Notes under the pieces: generated by a model
The model's database searches: none
The model's input: the letters and a program-made list of their open reading frames with translations, nothing else
Told to the model about the DNA's origin: nothing
Assembly (NCBI RefSeq): GCF_000482725.1
Contig: NZ_KI519485.1
Coordinates: 18,674 to 82,673 of the forward strand
DNA length: 64,000 bases
Direction of reading: 5' to 3'
DNA from: Psychromonas arctica DSM 14288
Lineage (GTDB): Bacteria; Pseudomonadota; Gammaproteobacteria; Enterobacterales; Psychromonadaceae
Shown here: positions 49,399-58,919 of the stretch, piece after piece
Numbering within the stretch: position 1 is the first letter of the stretch
How the letters are laid out: each line of letters begins with the position of its first letter
Made by a program: the position numbers and the translations under genes

Positions 49399-50658
49399 AT
49401 GGAAAATGAAAACATAGTAAGGTTTTTGTCATCAGACATAAAAAGGAACTCCGCGTCTTCGAAGAGAGAGCCAATAGAAATTGATCTTTCTAATGATGAC
49501 TTAGATGACGAGCTGGCCACATTTTTTCGTTTTATCAATAAAGTTTTAGATACTGATAACTTAGTCATACTGGCTGGTTCAGGCACGTCTTTAACATTTA
49601 ATAAGCTTTCTCAGCAGAACAAAGCGCCTATCGCTCCAAGTATGTGGCACCTTTGGGACTATTGTAAAAAAGCAGATGAGAATCTTTTCCAATTGGTTTT
49701 GAAGGCAACAAATTATGATGCTCTTCAAAAACATCGTGAAGAAAACGGAGATGCAAAGCCTGACATTGAACTATTATTGTCTCTTTGCGATTCCTCTTTA
49801 GCCGTTGGGAACCTTTCAAATCAAAGAATTAATCAAGTAAGTAAGTTCCTTGAGCAAGCCAAAAACATAATTTTAGCTAAAACTACCTTTACTGAATCGA
49901 TCCCTGAATCAGACTGGGTTAGTCATGATAAATTTATGCGTGCAGTAGGTAGAAGGAGTGCTCAGCAACAACGACTTAAACTTTTCACGACTAATTATGA
50001 CTTGGCTTTTGAGCACGCGGCATCAAATACTGGTTTTGTTGTTATTGATGGTTTTGAGTTTTCTAACCCCTCTTTTTTTAATCCTATGTGGTTCAAGTAT
50101 GACATAGTGAACCGTGGACACTCCAAGAGCAGTGAAGGCGCATACATATCCAATGTGGTTCAGCTATACAAGATGCATGGCTCTGTGGACTGGAGAAAAT
50201 TTAACGGCAGAGTTAGAAAGCTAGGTTCTGATAGCAAAATTGGTGAACCTGTTTTTATCTATCCAAGCAGTAGCAAATATCAGACATCTTATGATTCTCC
50301 TTACTTAGATATGATGACTTCTTTTTTGGAAGTAGTTAAACAACCAAAAACGGCTGTATTGTGCCTAGGTTTTGGTTTTAATGATAAGCATATAAATAAT
50401 GCGCTAACTATGGCGCTTAGGACTAATCCTGAGTTTATGCTGATGGTTGCAACGAAAGACCCATTCAGTGTAACGGGTTCATTTAATAATGAGATTAGGA
50501 ATCTGCTAATGGCAGCTATTGACCATGGGGATGGCAGAATCGCGATAATGGATTCAACGTTTAAACAGTTTTCTAGTCTGCTACCTGAACGAAGATCAAC
50601 AACTCCCGAGGACGAACTCTTCAAAGCATTTGAGAAAATCACAGCGAGTATTAAATAA
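49399..50658 (+). CDS. SIR2-domain NADase of a SIR2-HerA defence pair
   Basis: 419 residues. SIR2-like fold: glycine-rich NAD loop LVILAGSGTS (55-64), TTNYD near 198, the HG motif KMHGSVDW with putative catalytic His260, and LCLGFGFNDKHIN near 320. Bacterial defence SIR2 proteins hydrolyse NAD+ on phage infection. It lies 12 bases upstream of a herA-like gene, the layout of the described SIR2-HerA system. Separated by 102 bases from hsdR, so it may have its own promoter. AT-rich compared with the tra genes. Confidence 0.88.
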   Translation: MENENIVRFLSSDIKRNSASSKREPIEIDLSNDDLDDELATFFRFINKVLDTDNLVILAGSGTSLTFNKLSQQNKAPIAPSMWHLWDYCKKADENLFQLVLKATNYDALQKHREENGDAKPDIELLLSLCDSSLAVGNLSNQRINQVSKFLEQAKNIILAKTTFTESIPESDWVSHDKFMRAVGRRSAQQQRLKLFTTNYDLAFEHAASNTGFVVIDGFEFSNPSFFNPMWFKYDIVNRGHSKSSEGAYISNVVQLYKMHGSVDWRKFNGRVRKLGSDSKIGEPVFIYPSSSKYQTSYDSPYLDMMTSFLEVVKQPKTAVLCLGFGFNDKHINNALTMALRTNPEFMLMVATKDPFSVTGSFNNEIRNLLMAAIDHGDGRIAIMDSTFKQFSSLLPERRSTTPEDELFKAFEKITASIK

Positions 50659-50670
50659 GGGAGACTATTC

Positions 50671-52407
50671 ATGGAGCGAAAAAAGTGGTTTTCCCCGTAC
50701 GATCCAACAAGACGGATTGGTAGCGTCATTAGCGTATCTGCAACCGAGCTTATCATTAACTTATCTAAAGCGGGATCTGGTGAGCCCAGTTGGTCATTCG
50801 GAAATCGAATAGCCGCTGGAGAAGTAAATGAATTTGTATTCATCGACATAGGTGAAACAGCGATTCTTGGGCGCTTAGTGAAAGTGTGGATTGAGGGGGG
50901 TGAGAGATTAAGTGTCGACGGTTTGGCTGATAAACCATCTGAAAATCATCCAATTGGACTTGTTCAATTATTGGTGAGTTTGAACCCAGCTAATGGTCGT
51001 AACTACAAAGGAATTAAGCAGCATCCGAGATTAGGTAGCCAAATATATTCAGCTCACCCTTATCTGGTATCAATAATCGCTGAAGGTAAACAAGATGAAG
51101 AGCCTGGCCAAATCCATTTACCGTTAGCCTCACTTCCGCATGATGAATCCGTAACAGTTCACGTTACCCCAGAAAAATTATTTTCACGCCATTGCGCTAT
51201 TTTAGGAGCAACAGGTGGCGGGAAAAGTTACTCGATGACAAACATCATCGAGCAAGTGATTAAGGCCGGAGGCAAAGCAATTATTATTGACCCGACGGGG
51301 GAATATGAGTCACTTGGCTGTGACAGTTACTATGTTGGGAATCATGCAAAAGCAACTCCATTTAATCAGTTAACTTTTCCACATTGGCAGTTTACAGACT
51401 CAGATATTAGAGCCTTTTTAAGGCCTTCAGCGCAAAGCCAAGCGCCTAAACTGGAGGCAGCTATCGAGAGCCAGAAAATAGTGTGGCAATTTTGGCAGAA
51501 ACAAAATCATGGCCTTGATATCAATGCAAATTATCTTTTGAACAAATCTGGCCAAGCAAAGGCTCCTTACGAAGCTGCTCTATTATCTATGAATAGCTCT
51601 ATCCAGACAGCTCCATGGATGTTTAAAAACATTGCTGACCAGATTGTAAACGAGTGTGTGTGGCCCAATGGCGGTAATGCTAATAATCCTAACCCCACTA
51701 TTTGGGGAGGTAGAGCTGATAATGATGTTGGCCACTGTTTAAACCTGATAGCTCGGATTAAAGCCTATTCAAACAACCCAAATTTAAAATGGATGATTGA
51801 CCCGGATGAATTAAAGACATTACCTAATCTTATTGATGATTTCTGTTCGCCAATAAGTAGCAATAATGTGCTGAGATTAGATCTTTCTGAAGTTCCATTT
51901 GAAGCAAACTCAAGAGAAATACTTGTTAATGCCATTGGTAGAAAGTTGTTATCTGTAGCCAGGCAAGGTGCAATAAATCATGGTGCACCTCTATTAGTAT
52001 TTATTGATGAAGCTCATCAATTTCTCAATAAGCGAATTGGTGAAGAAACGAACAGGTTTGAGTTGGATGCCTTTGGTAATATTGCTAAAGAAGGTAGAAA
52101 GTATGGTTTAAATACCATCATTGCTACTCAGCGCCCACGTGACATTCCTGAAGATGTTTTAAGTCAGATAGGTACACTTATTGTGCATAGGTTGACCAAT
52201 CAGCTGGACCAAGAAATTGTAAAAAAGGCTGTTGGGGCTATTGATCAACGTTCAGCATCTTTTCTCCCTGTCTTGGGTCAAGGAGAAGCGTTGTTGTTAG
52301 GAGTCGATTTCCCATTTCCTATGACTGTGAAAATGAAACGTCCTGCAAATGCGCCAACTTCGAAAAGCGCTGGCTTTTCTAAAAGTTGGAAACCTTTGCA
52401 AAATTAG
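50671..52407 (+). CDS. herA: HerA-like DNA translocase of a SIR2-HerA defence pair
   Basis: 578 residues. N-terminal beta-barrel (about 13-90, RIGSVISVSATELIINL) typical of HerA; DUF87 ATPase with Walker A GATGGGKS (179-186), Walker B LLVFIDEAH (Asp446, Glu447), a TQRP sensor motif and an arginine-finger region near HRLTNQ. HerA forms hexamers; in SIR2-HerA and DUF4297-HerA systems it assembles with the effector. Starts 12 bases after the SIR2 gene behind AAGGGAG. Confidence 0.9.
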   Translation: MERKKWFSPYDPTRRIGSVISVSATELIINLSKAGSGEPSWSFGNRIAAGEVNEFVFIDIGETAILGRLVKVWIEGGERLSVDGLADKPSENHPIGLVQLLVSLNPANGRNYKGIKQHPRLGSQIYSAHPYLVSIIAEGKQDEEPGQIHLPLASLPHDESVTVHVTPEKLFSRHCAILGATGGGKSYSMTNIIEQVIKAGGKAIIIDPTGEYESLGCDSYYVGNHAKATPFNQLTFPHWQFTDSDIRAFLRPSAQSQAPKLEAAIESQKIVWQFWQKQNHGLDINANYLLNKSGQAKAPYEAALLSMNSSIQTAPWMFKNIADQIVNECVWPNGGNANNPNPTIWGGRADNDVGHCLNLIARIKAYSNNPNLKWMIDPDELKTLPNLIDDFCSPISSNNVLRLDLSEVPFEANSREILVNAIGRKLLSVARQGAINHGAPLLVFIDEAHQFLNKRIGEETNRFELDAFGNIAKEGRKYGLNTIIATQRPRDIPEDVLSQIGTLIVHRLTNQLDQEIVKKAVGAIDQRSASFLPVLGQGEALLLGVDFPFPMTVKMKRPANAPTSKSAGFSKSWKPLQN

Positions 52408-52492
52408 TTTCAATTAAGACAAAGCTGCTTCGCCACTTCCTAGTCAAATAGATGCGGTTCTTTTACATCTAATTCACCGCCGGTGAGTTTAT

Positions 52493-52521
52493 GAACCTCC
52501 ACACTATCGTGTCGGAGGTTC
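52493..52521 (+). promoter_or_regulatory. Hairpin sequestering the traI ribosome binding site
   Basis: GAACCTCCACAC pairs with GTGTCGGAGGTTC (one bulged C) around a 4-base loop. The right arm contains the GGAGG Shine-Dalgarno at 52514-52518, and traI begins 4 bases after the stem. In the folded RNA the ribosome site would be hidden, so translation of the relaxase may be controlled or limited. Confidence 0.7.
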
Positions 52522-52524
52522 ACT

Positions 52525-54675
52525 ATGTTCAAAAACCTATTTTTTCAAACAAAAGCACTACCGGAGCTGTCATCGCAACTGGATGCGGAAATTCCACGCT
52601 ACCCGCCATTCCTGAAGGGGTTGCCAGCTGCGTCACCCGAGGATTTGCAGTCCACACAAGACGAGCTAATTGCCAAACTGCGCCAGGTACTTGGCTTTAA
52701 CCTGCGTGATTTTCAAAGGCTAATTCAGCCCTGCATTGATCATCTGGCTGCTTATGTTCATTTGTTGCCAGCTTCTGAGCATCATCATCACAGTGGCGCT
52801 GGTGGTTTATTACGTCATTCGTTGGAAGTTGCTTTCTGGGCTGCACAAGCAGCGGAAGGGATCATCTTTGTTGCCAGTGGCACACCGGTTGAGAAAAAAG
52901 AGCTAGAGCCAAGGTGGCGTGTTGCAGCGGCTCTTGGCGGTTTGTTTCATGATATTGGTAAGCCCGTTTCAGACTTGTCCATCACGGATGAAGATGGACG
53001 CTATCAGTGGAACCCTTTTTTGGAAACCTTATCTCAGTGGACCACAAATAACAGCATTGAACGCTATTTCATTCGCTGGCGCGACGGACGGTGCAAACGG
53101 CACGAGCAATTCTCAATTCTGGTTTTAAACCGGGTGATGACGCCTGAGTTGCTCGCCTGGTTAACACAACCTGGCCCTGAAATTTTGCAAGCCATGCTGG
53201 AAGCAATTGGCAATACCGATCCAGAGCATGTCCTGTCTAAACTGGTCATTGAAGCCGACCAAACCAGTGTCCAGCGAGACCTTAAAGCTCAACGAATTTC
53301 CGTTGACGACAACGCCCTTGGTGTCCCAGTCGAACGCTATCTACTTGATGCTATGAGGCGATTGCTTGCCAGTTCCCAGTGGTTGGTCAATCAGCGAGAT
53401 GCCAGAGTTTGGATACGAAAATCGAATCAATCAACCAATCTTTACCTGGTTTGGAAAAGCGCGGCTAAGGAAATCATTGAGCTGTTGGCCAAAGACAAGA
53501 TACCTGGCATTCCAAGAGATCCCGATACCCTTGCGGACATCCTCATTGAGCGAGGATTGGCCACTAAATCTGCCTCAAATGAGCGATATGAAAGCTTTGC
53601 CCCTGAAGTGCTGATCAAAGACGGCAAGCCAATCTGGCTACCCATGCTGCATATATCTGAGGCCGATTTATTGTTCAGCTCGAATGTACCAAGTGGTGTG
53701 ACACTGTTTAACAAATCTGAGTGGGAAGCAACACAGCAAACACAAGCAGAGCCACAGAGTCACTCCAGTGAGCATTCAGACTTGCCTGAAGCGTCATCAT
53801 CAATCGAACTCAGTAATTCGGCTGAGTCGCCATCGTCAAAATCGTCCGACCAACATGATGAACTTCGTCTTGCCAGTGATGTTAATCACCTTCAGGCAAC
53901 TGAAAATGCTCTAGGTGATGAATGCGAAAAGCCTAACAATTCATATGATGGCGCTATCTCAAATAACGTAAACCAGCAAGATGCAGAGGCATTGAATCTC
54001 CCTGAATCTTTGGCGTGGTTCCCAGAGGCCAGCAGTGCGTTGATTATGGTTGGTGAACAGCTTCTGATCCGCTATCCCGATGCCGTAAGACCTTGGTGTG
54101 CACCTCGAAAACTGCTTGCTGAACTCAGTCGATTAGACTGGCTTGAACTAGATCCCGCAAACCCGACACGTAAGGCCAGAACTGTTACTACGAAAGATGG
54201 CGTTCAGGAGCAAGGGTTGCTGCTGAAAGTATCGATTTCTAAAGGGCTTACTGCACTGATTGACCTTCTCAAACAAGACGCAGAATCAGCGGCAGCAATT
54301 CAGGACGAAGAGGCTTCACCGCGACCGAGTCGAACTGAGACAACCAATGCCCAAGCAAAAGAGCCCGCCACAAGAGCGGAGCGTAAGCAAAAGCCGATTG
54401 CGCCCAATGCGAAGTCAAGTACTGACCCCAAACACGCGCAGCGCCAACAGATGGTTAATTTTGTGAAAGATTTGCCCATCTTACTGACCGATGGCGATTA
54501 CCCAGACGTGGATCATAGTGCCGATGGTATTCGCGTCACGATTCAAACCTTACGCCAAGTCGCCAATGAGCATGGCATTCCAGCCGGACAGCTGCTTCGG
54601 GGGATCTCGGCCAGTGACCAATGCCAGTTTGATGAGGGGGAAACGGTTCTGTTTACCGCTCACGCTAAACGTTAA
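52525..54675 (+). CDS. traI: MOBH-family relaxase TraI
   Basis: 716 residues, the length of SXT TraI. The N-terminal TraI_2/HD-like relaxase domain has the His run His86-His89 (EHHHHSGAGGLLRHSLEVA) and HD pair His142-Asp143 (LFHDIGKPVSD), metal ligands of MOBH relaxases. A Ser/Glu-rich linker (about 410-480) precedes a C-terminal domain. It nicks oriT with MobI and stays on the transferred strand. Start at 52525 within a GGAGG-bearing hairpin. Start of the core transfer block. Confidence 0.96.
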   Translation: MFKNLFFQTKALPELSSQLDAEIPRYPPFLKGLPAASPEDLQSTQDELIAKLRQVLGFNLRDFQRLIQPCIDHLAAYVHLLPASEHHHHSGAGGLLRHSLEVAFWAAQAAEGIIFVASGTPVEKKELEPRWRVAAALGGLFHDIGKPVSDLSITDEDGRYQWNPFLETLSQWTTNNSIERYFIRWRDGRCKRHEQFSILVLNRVMTPELLAWLTQPGPEILQAMLEAIGNTDPEHVLSKLVIEADQTSVQRDLKAQRISVDDNALGVPVERYLLDAMRRLLASSQWLVNQRDARVWIRKSNQSTNLYLVWKSAAKEIIELLAKDKIPGIPRDPDTLADILIERGLATKSASNERYESFAPEVLIKDGKPIWLPMLHISEADLLFSSNVPSGVTLFNKSEWEATQQTQAEPQSHSSEHSDLPEASSSIELSNSAESPSSKSSDQHDELRLASDVNHLQATENALGDECEKPNNSYDGAISNNVNQQDAEALNLPESLAWFPEASSALIMVGEQLLIRYPDAVRPWCAPRKLLAELSRLDWLELDPANPTRKARTVTTKDGVQEQGLLLKVSISKGLTALIDLLKQDAESAAAIQDEEASPRPSRTETTNAQAKEPATRAERKQKPIAPNAKSSTDPKHAQRQQMVNFVKDLPILLTDGDYPDVDHSADGIRVTIQTLRQVANEHGIPAGQLLRGISASDQCQFDEGETVLFTAHAKR

Positions 54676-54723
54676 TCCATTTGAAGTTAAGCGGATTGTA
54701 AACGGTTATTTTGCGGAGCATGA

Positions 54724-56544
54724 ATGAAAGAAAACGCATACGAGATGCCTTGGCGCACGAACTATGAAGCCATGGCAGCAGCAGGTTGGCTGGTTGGAGC
54801 AACTGGGGCAATTGCCGCAGAAATACTGACTGAGCTACCACCTGAGCCATTTTGGTGGATGACAGGGATTTCCTCGGGCATGGCGTTGTACCGCCTGCCT
54901 GAGGCTTATCGCCTTTATAAGTTGCAGAAGGGATTAAAAGGTAAGCCATTGGCTTTTATGGAGCTGTCGCATTTACAAAAGGTGATGGCAAAACATCCTG
55001 ATGAATTGTGGTTAGGGTATGGCTTTGAGTGGGATCAACGTCATGCCCAACGCGCTTATGAAATCCTAAAGCGGGATAAGCAAACCTTGCTTAACCAAGG
55101 TCACGGCAAACAAATGGGTTCAACCTGGATTCATGGTGTTGAGCCCAAAGAAGAAGATGTGTACCAGCCAGTTGGTCACACAGAAGGCCATACCTTAATT
55201 GTCGGCACAACCGGTGCCGGAAAAACCCGTTGCTTTGATGCGATGATCACTCAGGCCATTTTGCGTAATGAAGCCGTGATTATTATTGACCCCAAGGGAG
55301 ACAAAGAACTTAAGGATAATGCAAAGCGAGCCTGTATTGCCGCCGGTAGTCCTGAGCGCTTTGTGTATTTTCATCCGGGTTTTCCTGAGCATTCAGTACG
55401 ACTTAATCCTCTGAGAAACTTTAACCGGGGCACTGAAATCGCCAGCCGAATTGCGGCCTTAATCCCATCCGAAACCGGTGCTGATCCATTTAAAGCCTTT
55501 GGCCAAATGGCACTGAATAACATAGTGCAAGGTTTGTTGCTTACGTCACAGCGTCCTGATCTGAAAACACTGAGACGATTCTTGGAAGGTGGCCCAGAAG
55601 GCTTGGTAGTAAAAGCCGTCACGGCCTGGGGGGAGCAGGTGTATCCGAACTTTAGTGTGGAGATCAAGCGCTTTACCGAAAAGGCAAACACCTTGGCTAA
55701 ACAAGCTATGGCGATGCTGCTTTTTTACTACGAACGCATTCAGCCCGTTGCCGCCAATACTGATTTAGAGGGGCTATTGAGTATGTTTGAGCATGACAGA
55801 ACCCACTATTCTAAGATGGTGGCTTCACTGATGCCGGTACTCAATATGCTCACATCAAGTGAACTAGGTCCATTGCTATCACCGATTGCAAACGATGTGG
55901 ATGACAGCCGGTTAATTACGGATTCTGGCCGTATTATCAACAATGCCCAAGTGGCCTATATCGGGTTGGATTCATTGACCGACGCCATGGTTGGCAGCGC
56001 CATTGGTTCGTTGCTTTTATCCGATCTCACCGCCGTGGCCGGTGACCGCTATAACTATGGTGTTGAAAATCGTCCCGTAAATATCTTCATCGATGAGGCG
56101 GCTGAAGTCGTCAACGATCCCTTCATTCAACTGCTCAACAAAGGCCGTGGCGCAAAAATGCGTTGTGTGATTGCTACTCAGACCTTTGCTGACTTTGCAG
56201 CTCGTACAGGCAGTGAAGCTAAGGCTCGCCAGGTGTTAGGAAACATCAACAACTTGATAGCCCTTCGGGTGATGGACGCCGAAACGCAGCAATACATAAC
56301 TGACAATCTGCCTAAGACTCGGTTGCAGTACATCATGCAAACTCAAGGTATGTCGTCCAACTCGGACAGCCCCGCGTTGTTTACCGGCAATCATGGTGAA
56401 CGCTTGATGGAGGAAGAAGGCGATATGTTTCCACTGCAGTTATTAGGCCAGCTCCCCAACCTGGAATACATCGCCAAGCTTTCAGGTGGCCGCGTGATCA
56501 AAGGTCGCATTCCTATTTTAACCAGCTCTACACAGGCAGCATAA
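54724..56544 (+). CDS. traD: Type IV coupling protein TraD
   Basis: 606 residues. Two N-terminal membrane segments (about 18-65), then a VirD4-like ATPase with Walker A GTTGAGKT (161-168) and Walker B NIFIDEAAE (Asp457). It links the TraI-DNA complex to the mating channel. It starts 48 bases after traI with a weak ribosome site, and traJ follows 9 bases after its stop. Confidence 0.96.
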   Translation: MKENAYEMPWRTNYEAMAAAGWLVGATGAIAAEILTELPPEPFWWMTGISSGMALYRLPEAYRLYKLQKGLKGKPLAFMELSHLQKVMAKHPDELWLGYGFEWDQRHAQRAYEILKRDKQTLLNQGHGKQMGSTWIHGVEPKEEDVYQPVGHTEGHTLIVGTTGAGKTRCFDAMITQAILRNEAVIIIDPKGDKELKDNAKRACIAAGSPERFVYFHPGFPEHSVRLNPLRNFNRGTEIASRIAALIPSETGADPFKAFGQMALNNIVQGLLLTSQRPDLKTLRRFLEGGPEGLVVKAVTAWGEQVYPNFSVEIKRFTEKANTLAKQAMAMLLFYYERIQPVAANTDLEGLLSMFEHDRTHYSKMVASLMPVLNMLTSSELGPLLSPIANDVDDSRLITDSGRIINNAQVAYIGLDSLTDAMVGSAIGSLLLSDLTAVAGDRYNYGVENRPVNIFIDEAAEVVNDPFIQLLNKGRGAKMRCVIATQTFADFAARTGSEAKARQVLGNINNLIALRVMDAETQQYITDNLPKTRLQYIMQTQGMSSNSDSPALFTGNHGERLMEEEGDMFPLQLLGQLPNLEYIAKLSGGRVIKGRIPILTSSTQAA

Positions 56545-56553
56545 GGAGTCTGT

Positions 56554-57114
56554 ATGCATCATTCTGTCTGTCTGAAAATGACAACACTTACCATTAAAGA
56601 AATGCTCGCTCAGTGGCAGCAACATAACCCCCAGTTCAAGGAAACCTTAAGACTGCTTGAAACCGACTGGCCTCATGCTTTGGCCTCGGTGTATTGCTTG
56701 GCGGACTACTTAACGGATGCGTTCACGTTAGATGGCCATTCCATCTTTGATTTGTGTCTGTGTAATGGTTTGGGCAGTTATGAAGAAGTCAGTTGTGATG
56801 ATGATAGTGTGCGCCTTTGGCATTTCATTGAGGCACTGACCTGGACTGCCGCCAGTGCTTTAACGGGGATTCGCCTGCGTGATCCTGACCATTTCGAGTG
56901 GGCTGCCGTAGATGGTGTGTATTTCCACACATGGATTCGTAATCGTCCAAATCGAATGGCGTATTTGGCTGAAGGACGCATCGATGTGCGTTATGTCAGT
57001 GGCCATACGACGACAAAACGGCTTCAACAAGTGATTAAAGCCCGGATTATGACGCCAACCGTTGCAGCCATGCTGGCGCGAGTAGAAGAGGATATTTGGC
57101 ATGAGCAAGCATAA
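56554..57114 (+). CDS. traJ: Conjugative transfer protein TraJ
   Basis: 186 residues; soluble, with MTTLTIKEMLAQWQQHNP near the N-terminus and an acidic middle. Corresponds by position and size to traJ of SXT/R391 elements, next to traD; its exact role in transfer is not established. The ATG at 56554 follows AAGGAG; a second ATG at 56578 is possible. Overlaps the next gene by 14 bases. Confidence 0.8.
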   Translation: MHHSVCLKMTTLTIKEMLAQWQQHNPQFKETLRLLETDWPHALASVYCLADYLTDAFTLDGHSIFDLCLCNGLGSYEEVSCDDDSVRLWHFIEALTWTAASALTGIRLRDPDHFEWAAVDGVYFHTWIRNRPNRMAYLAEGRIDVRYVSGHTTTKRLQQVIKARIMTPTVAAMLARVEEDIWHEQA

Positions 57115-57736
57115 GTCGGTTTGGCTGCTGTGTCTGGCACTGATGCTGGAGATTATTGCCATTGGCGTGTTAGTGCCCGGTGATTGGACTGGCCGGGTCA
57201 TTAGTAAAGAGAAGCAGATGATCCAAAATCAATTGGGCGCACAAACGAGCTATTGGATTGGTCAAACTAGCCATGGCTGGTATCAATCATGGGTTGTGGA
57301 TACGCAGATGGAGCAATCTGTGCGTGATTTTCTAATCCCCACTGAAGAGCAGCGACTGCGCTCTAAAGGGATGGAGAACATGGGAGGCTTTTGGTTTGTC
57401 TGGGTAGAAGACCGTATTCAGGCATTTTTTGATGTGTTGTACCAAGTGTTCACTCGATTTGCTTTACTGATGGTCTGGTTGCCCTTTGCGCTTATTCTCA
57501 TGTTACCGGCGTTGTGGGATGGCTTAATGACCTGGAAGATTAAGAAGACAACCTTTGATTTTTCGAGCCCTATCATTCACCGCTACAGCATGATTATCCT
57601 GGGCTCAGGTGTCATTTTGCTGTTTATGGGATTGTTCGCCCCGCTGGCTATTCCTCCTGTGGTGTTACCGTCGCTGATCATCGGTTTGGCATTGATGGCG
57701 GGGTTGGCGTTAAGTCACTTGCAGAAGAAGATATGA
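57101..57736 (+). CDS. DUF4400 membrane protein (s043-like)
   Basis: 211 residues with about four membrane segments: 7-26, 109-135, 158-180 and 183-203. DUF4400 proteins are encoded in the transfer regions of many ICEs and act in an unknown way at the membrane. Overlaps traJ by 14 bases. In SXT/R391 elements an insertion hotspot follows this gene, and here it carries one cargo gene. Confidence 0.85.
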   Translation: MSKHKSVWLLCLALMLEIIAIGVLVPGDWTGRVISKEKQMIQNQLGAQTSYWIGQTSHGWYQSWVVDTQMEQSVRDFLIPTEEQRLRSKGMENMGGFWFVWVEDRIQAFFDVLYQVFTRFALLMVWLPFALILMLPALWDGLMTWKIKKTTFDFSSPIIHRYSMIILGSGVILLFMGLFAPLAIPPVVLPSLIIGLALMAGLALSHLQKKI

Positions 57737-57762
57737 GGCCCATCAGGCCTCATCTTGTAGAG

Positions 57763-58350
57763 CTAAAACCTTACGCCTACGGTATTGCCATTCTCGTCTT
57801 CCGCTGGCAAATGATAAGTATCAATAAGGTGGCCTTGAAGCCAAATATATTGAGGCATCCAAAAAGAGTACTGTCGTATAAGAGCCAATACTTCTTTTAA
57901 CGGTTTGTTTGCATGAGGCTCGGCAAGACGAAAGTACATGAATGAGCAATCATCTCGAAAGTACTCCTGAAGCTCTGAATCCGATAGCGTTTCTTTTAGC
58001 GGCCTGTTTTGTTCGTCGTCCTCATCAGGGGAATTGGCATAAATTTCAAATAGCTGCTGTTCAGTAAGCATCTCCAAGAAGTGGTCTTCAATTAAAACCC
58101 CATCACTGGTATCGACATCCATACCATCTTTGACATCAAAAGCCATGACACATCCAGAAGATAATGCCACTTCTGATGGTTTCTGTACGTCATTAGCTTG
58201 TATAACCTGATGCCAATGATTAAAACCAGCTGATACTGCAACTTCATCGAGTGCTTCAGTGTGTGGAATGGATTTTTCACGTTTAAGCTTTCGTGCTTTT
58301 TGCTTTAAACGTTCAACCGAGGCAGAGGAAATGATTTTAGTAATTTGCAT
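57763..58350 (-). CDS. Unidentified cargo protein with a DNA-binding-like N-terminus
   Basis: 195 residues from the ATG at 58350, which follows AGGAG; the frame is open to 58383. The N-terminus (LKQKARKLKREKSIPHTEALDEVAVSAGFNHWHQV) is a basic helix-turn-helix-like motif that I associate with small plasmid- and toxin-linked proteins. The rest is acidic (SPDEDDEQNRP) and ends with an aromatic WMPQYIWLQGHL. It is the only minus-strand gene in the tra block and sits in the known hotspot between s043 and traL. I cannot assign a function. Confidence 0.65.
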   Translation of the reverse strand: MQITKIISSASVERLKQKARKLKREKSIPHTEALDEVAVSAGFNHWHQVIQANDVQKPSEVALSSGCVMAFDVKDGMDVDTSDGVLIEDHFLEMLTEQQLFEIYANSPDEDDEQNRPLKETLSDSELQEYFRDDCSFMYFRLAEPHANKPLKEVLALIRQYSFWMPQYIWLQGHLIDTYHLPAEDENGNTVGVRF

Positions 58351-58383
58351 TGAGTTTCTCCTATTAGCGAATACGGTGCCCAC

Positions 58384-58631
58384 TGCCGAGGTCGCAGAAA
58401 AAACCTAAGCAAAAATAAATTTGATATGCATGTCGTCCCGTCCGGGTTTGCTAAAGTGGGCAGCTGGTCTCGACACGACCAATATCTCCATCATATCAAC
58501 CGCATCAAAAAGATCAATTGTTAGTATTGTCTGAGTAGAACCCTCAAAACCTTCAAGAATTCGGCATCTAGCTGACCACTGAACCTGCCAATCTCAAGGC
58601 ATCCTTCACTTCTCAATTCAAACAACGAGGA
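58384..58631. promoter_or_regulatory. Promoter region of the traLEKBVA operon
   Basis: 248 bases between the divergent cargo gene and traL. Inverted words such as GGTCTCGACACGACC (58464-58478) and TTGATATGCATGTCG occur. The ICE master activator SetCD is known to drive this operon in SXT; a binding site was not identified by eye. Confidence 0.45.
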
Positions 58632-58919
58632 GTGACTATGGAACCTGTGAGTATTCCGTCCTATATCGATGACCCGCCGCACTTCCTGCTTTGGAGTGCC
58701 GATGAGATGGCTCCCATTCTGTTGGGGCTAGTGATCGGCATTTTTACCGGTAATGCCTTGGTTTTATGCCTGTTGGGGTTGGTGACAACCAAACTCTATC
58801 GGCGTTTTCGTGATGGTCGCCCAGATGGTTTTATTCTTCACGCCATCTACTGGGCCGGACTGTTGCCAACCAAAGCCAAGACGATCCCTAACCCATTTAT
58901 CAGGAGCTATCTGCCGTGA
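58632..58919 (+). CDS. traL: Mating-pair formation protein TraL
   Basis: 95 residues with one or two membrane segments (about 27-55), an F-type type IV secretion component of the inner membrane. Good ribosome site (GAGGAG). Overlaps traE by 4 bases (GTGAAG at 58916). First of six co-directional mating-channel genes. Confidence 0.93.
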   Translation: MTMEPVSIPSYIDDPPHFLLWSADEMAPILLGLVIGIFTGNALVLCLLGLVTTKLYRRFRDGRPDGFILHAIYWAGLLPTKAKTIPNPFIRSYLP

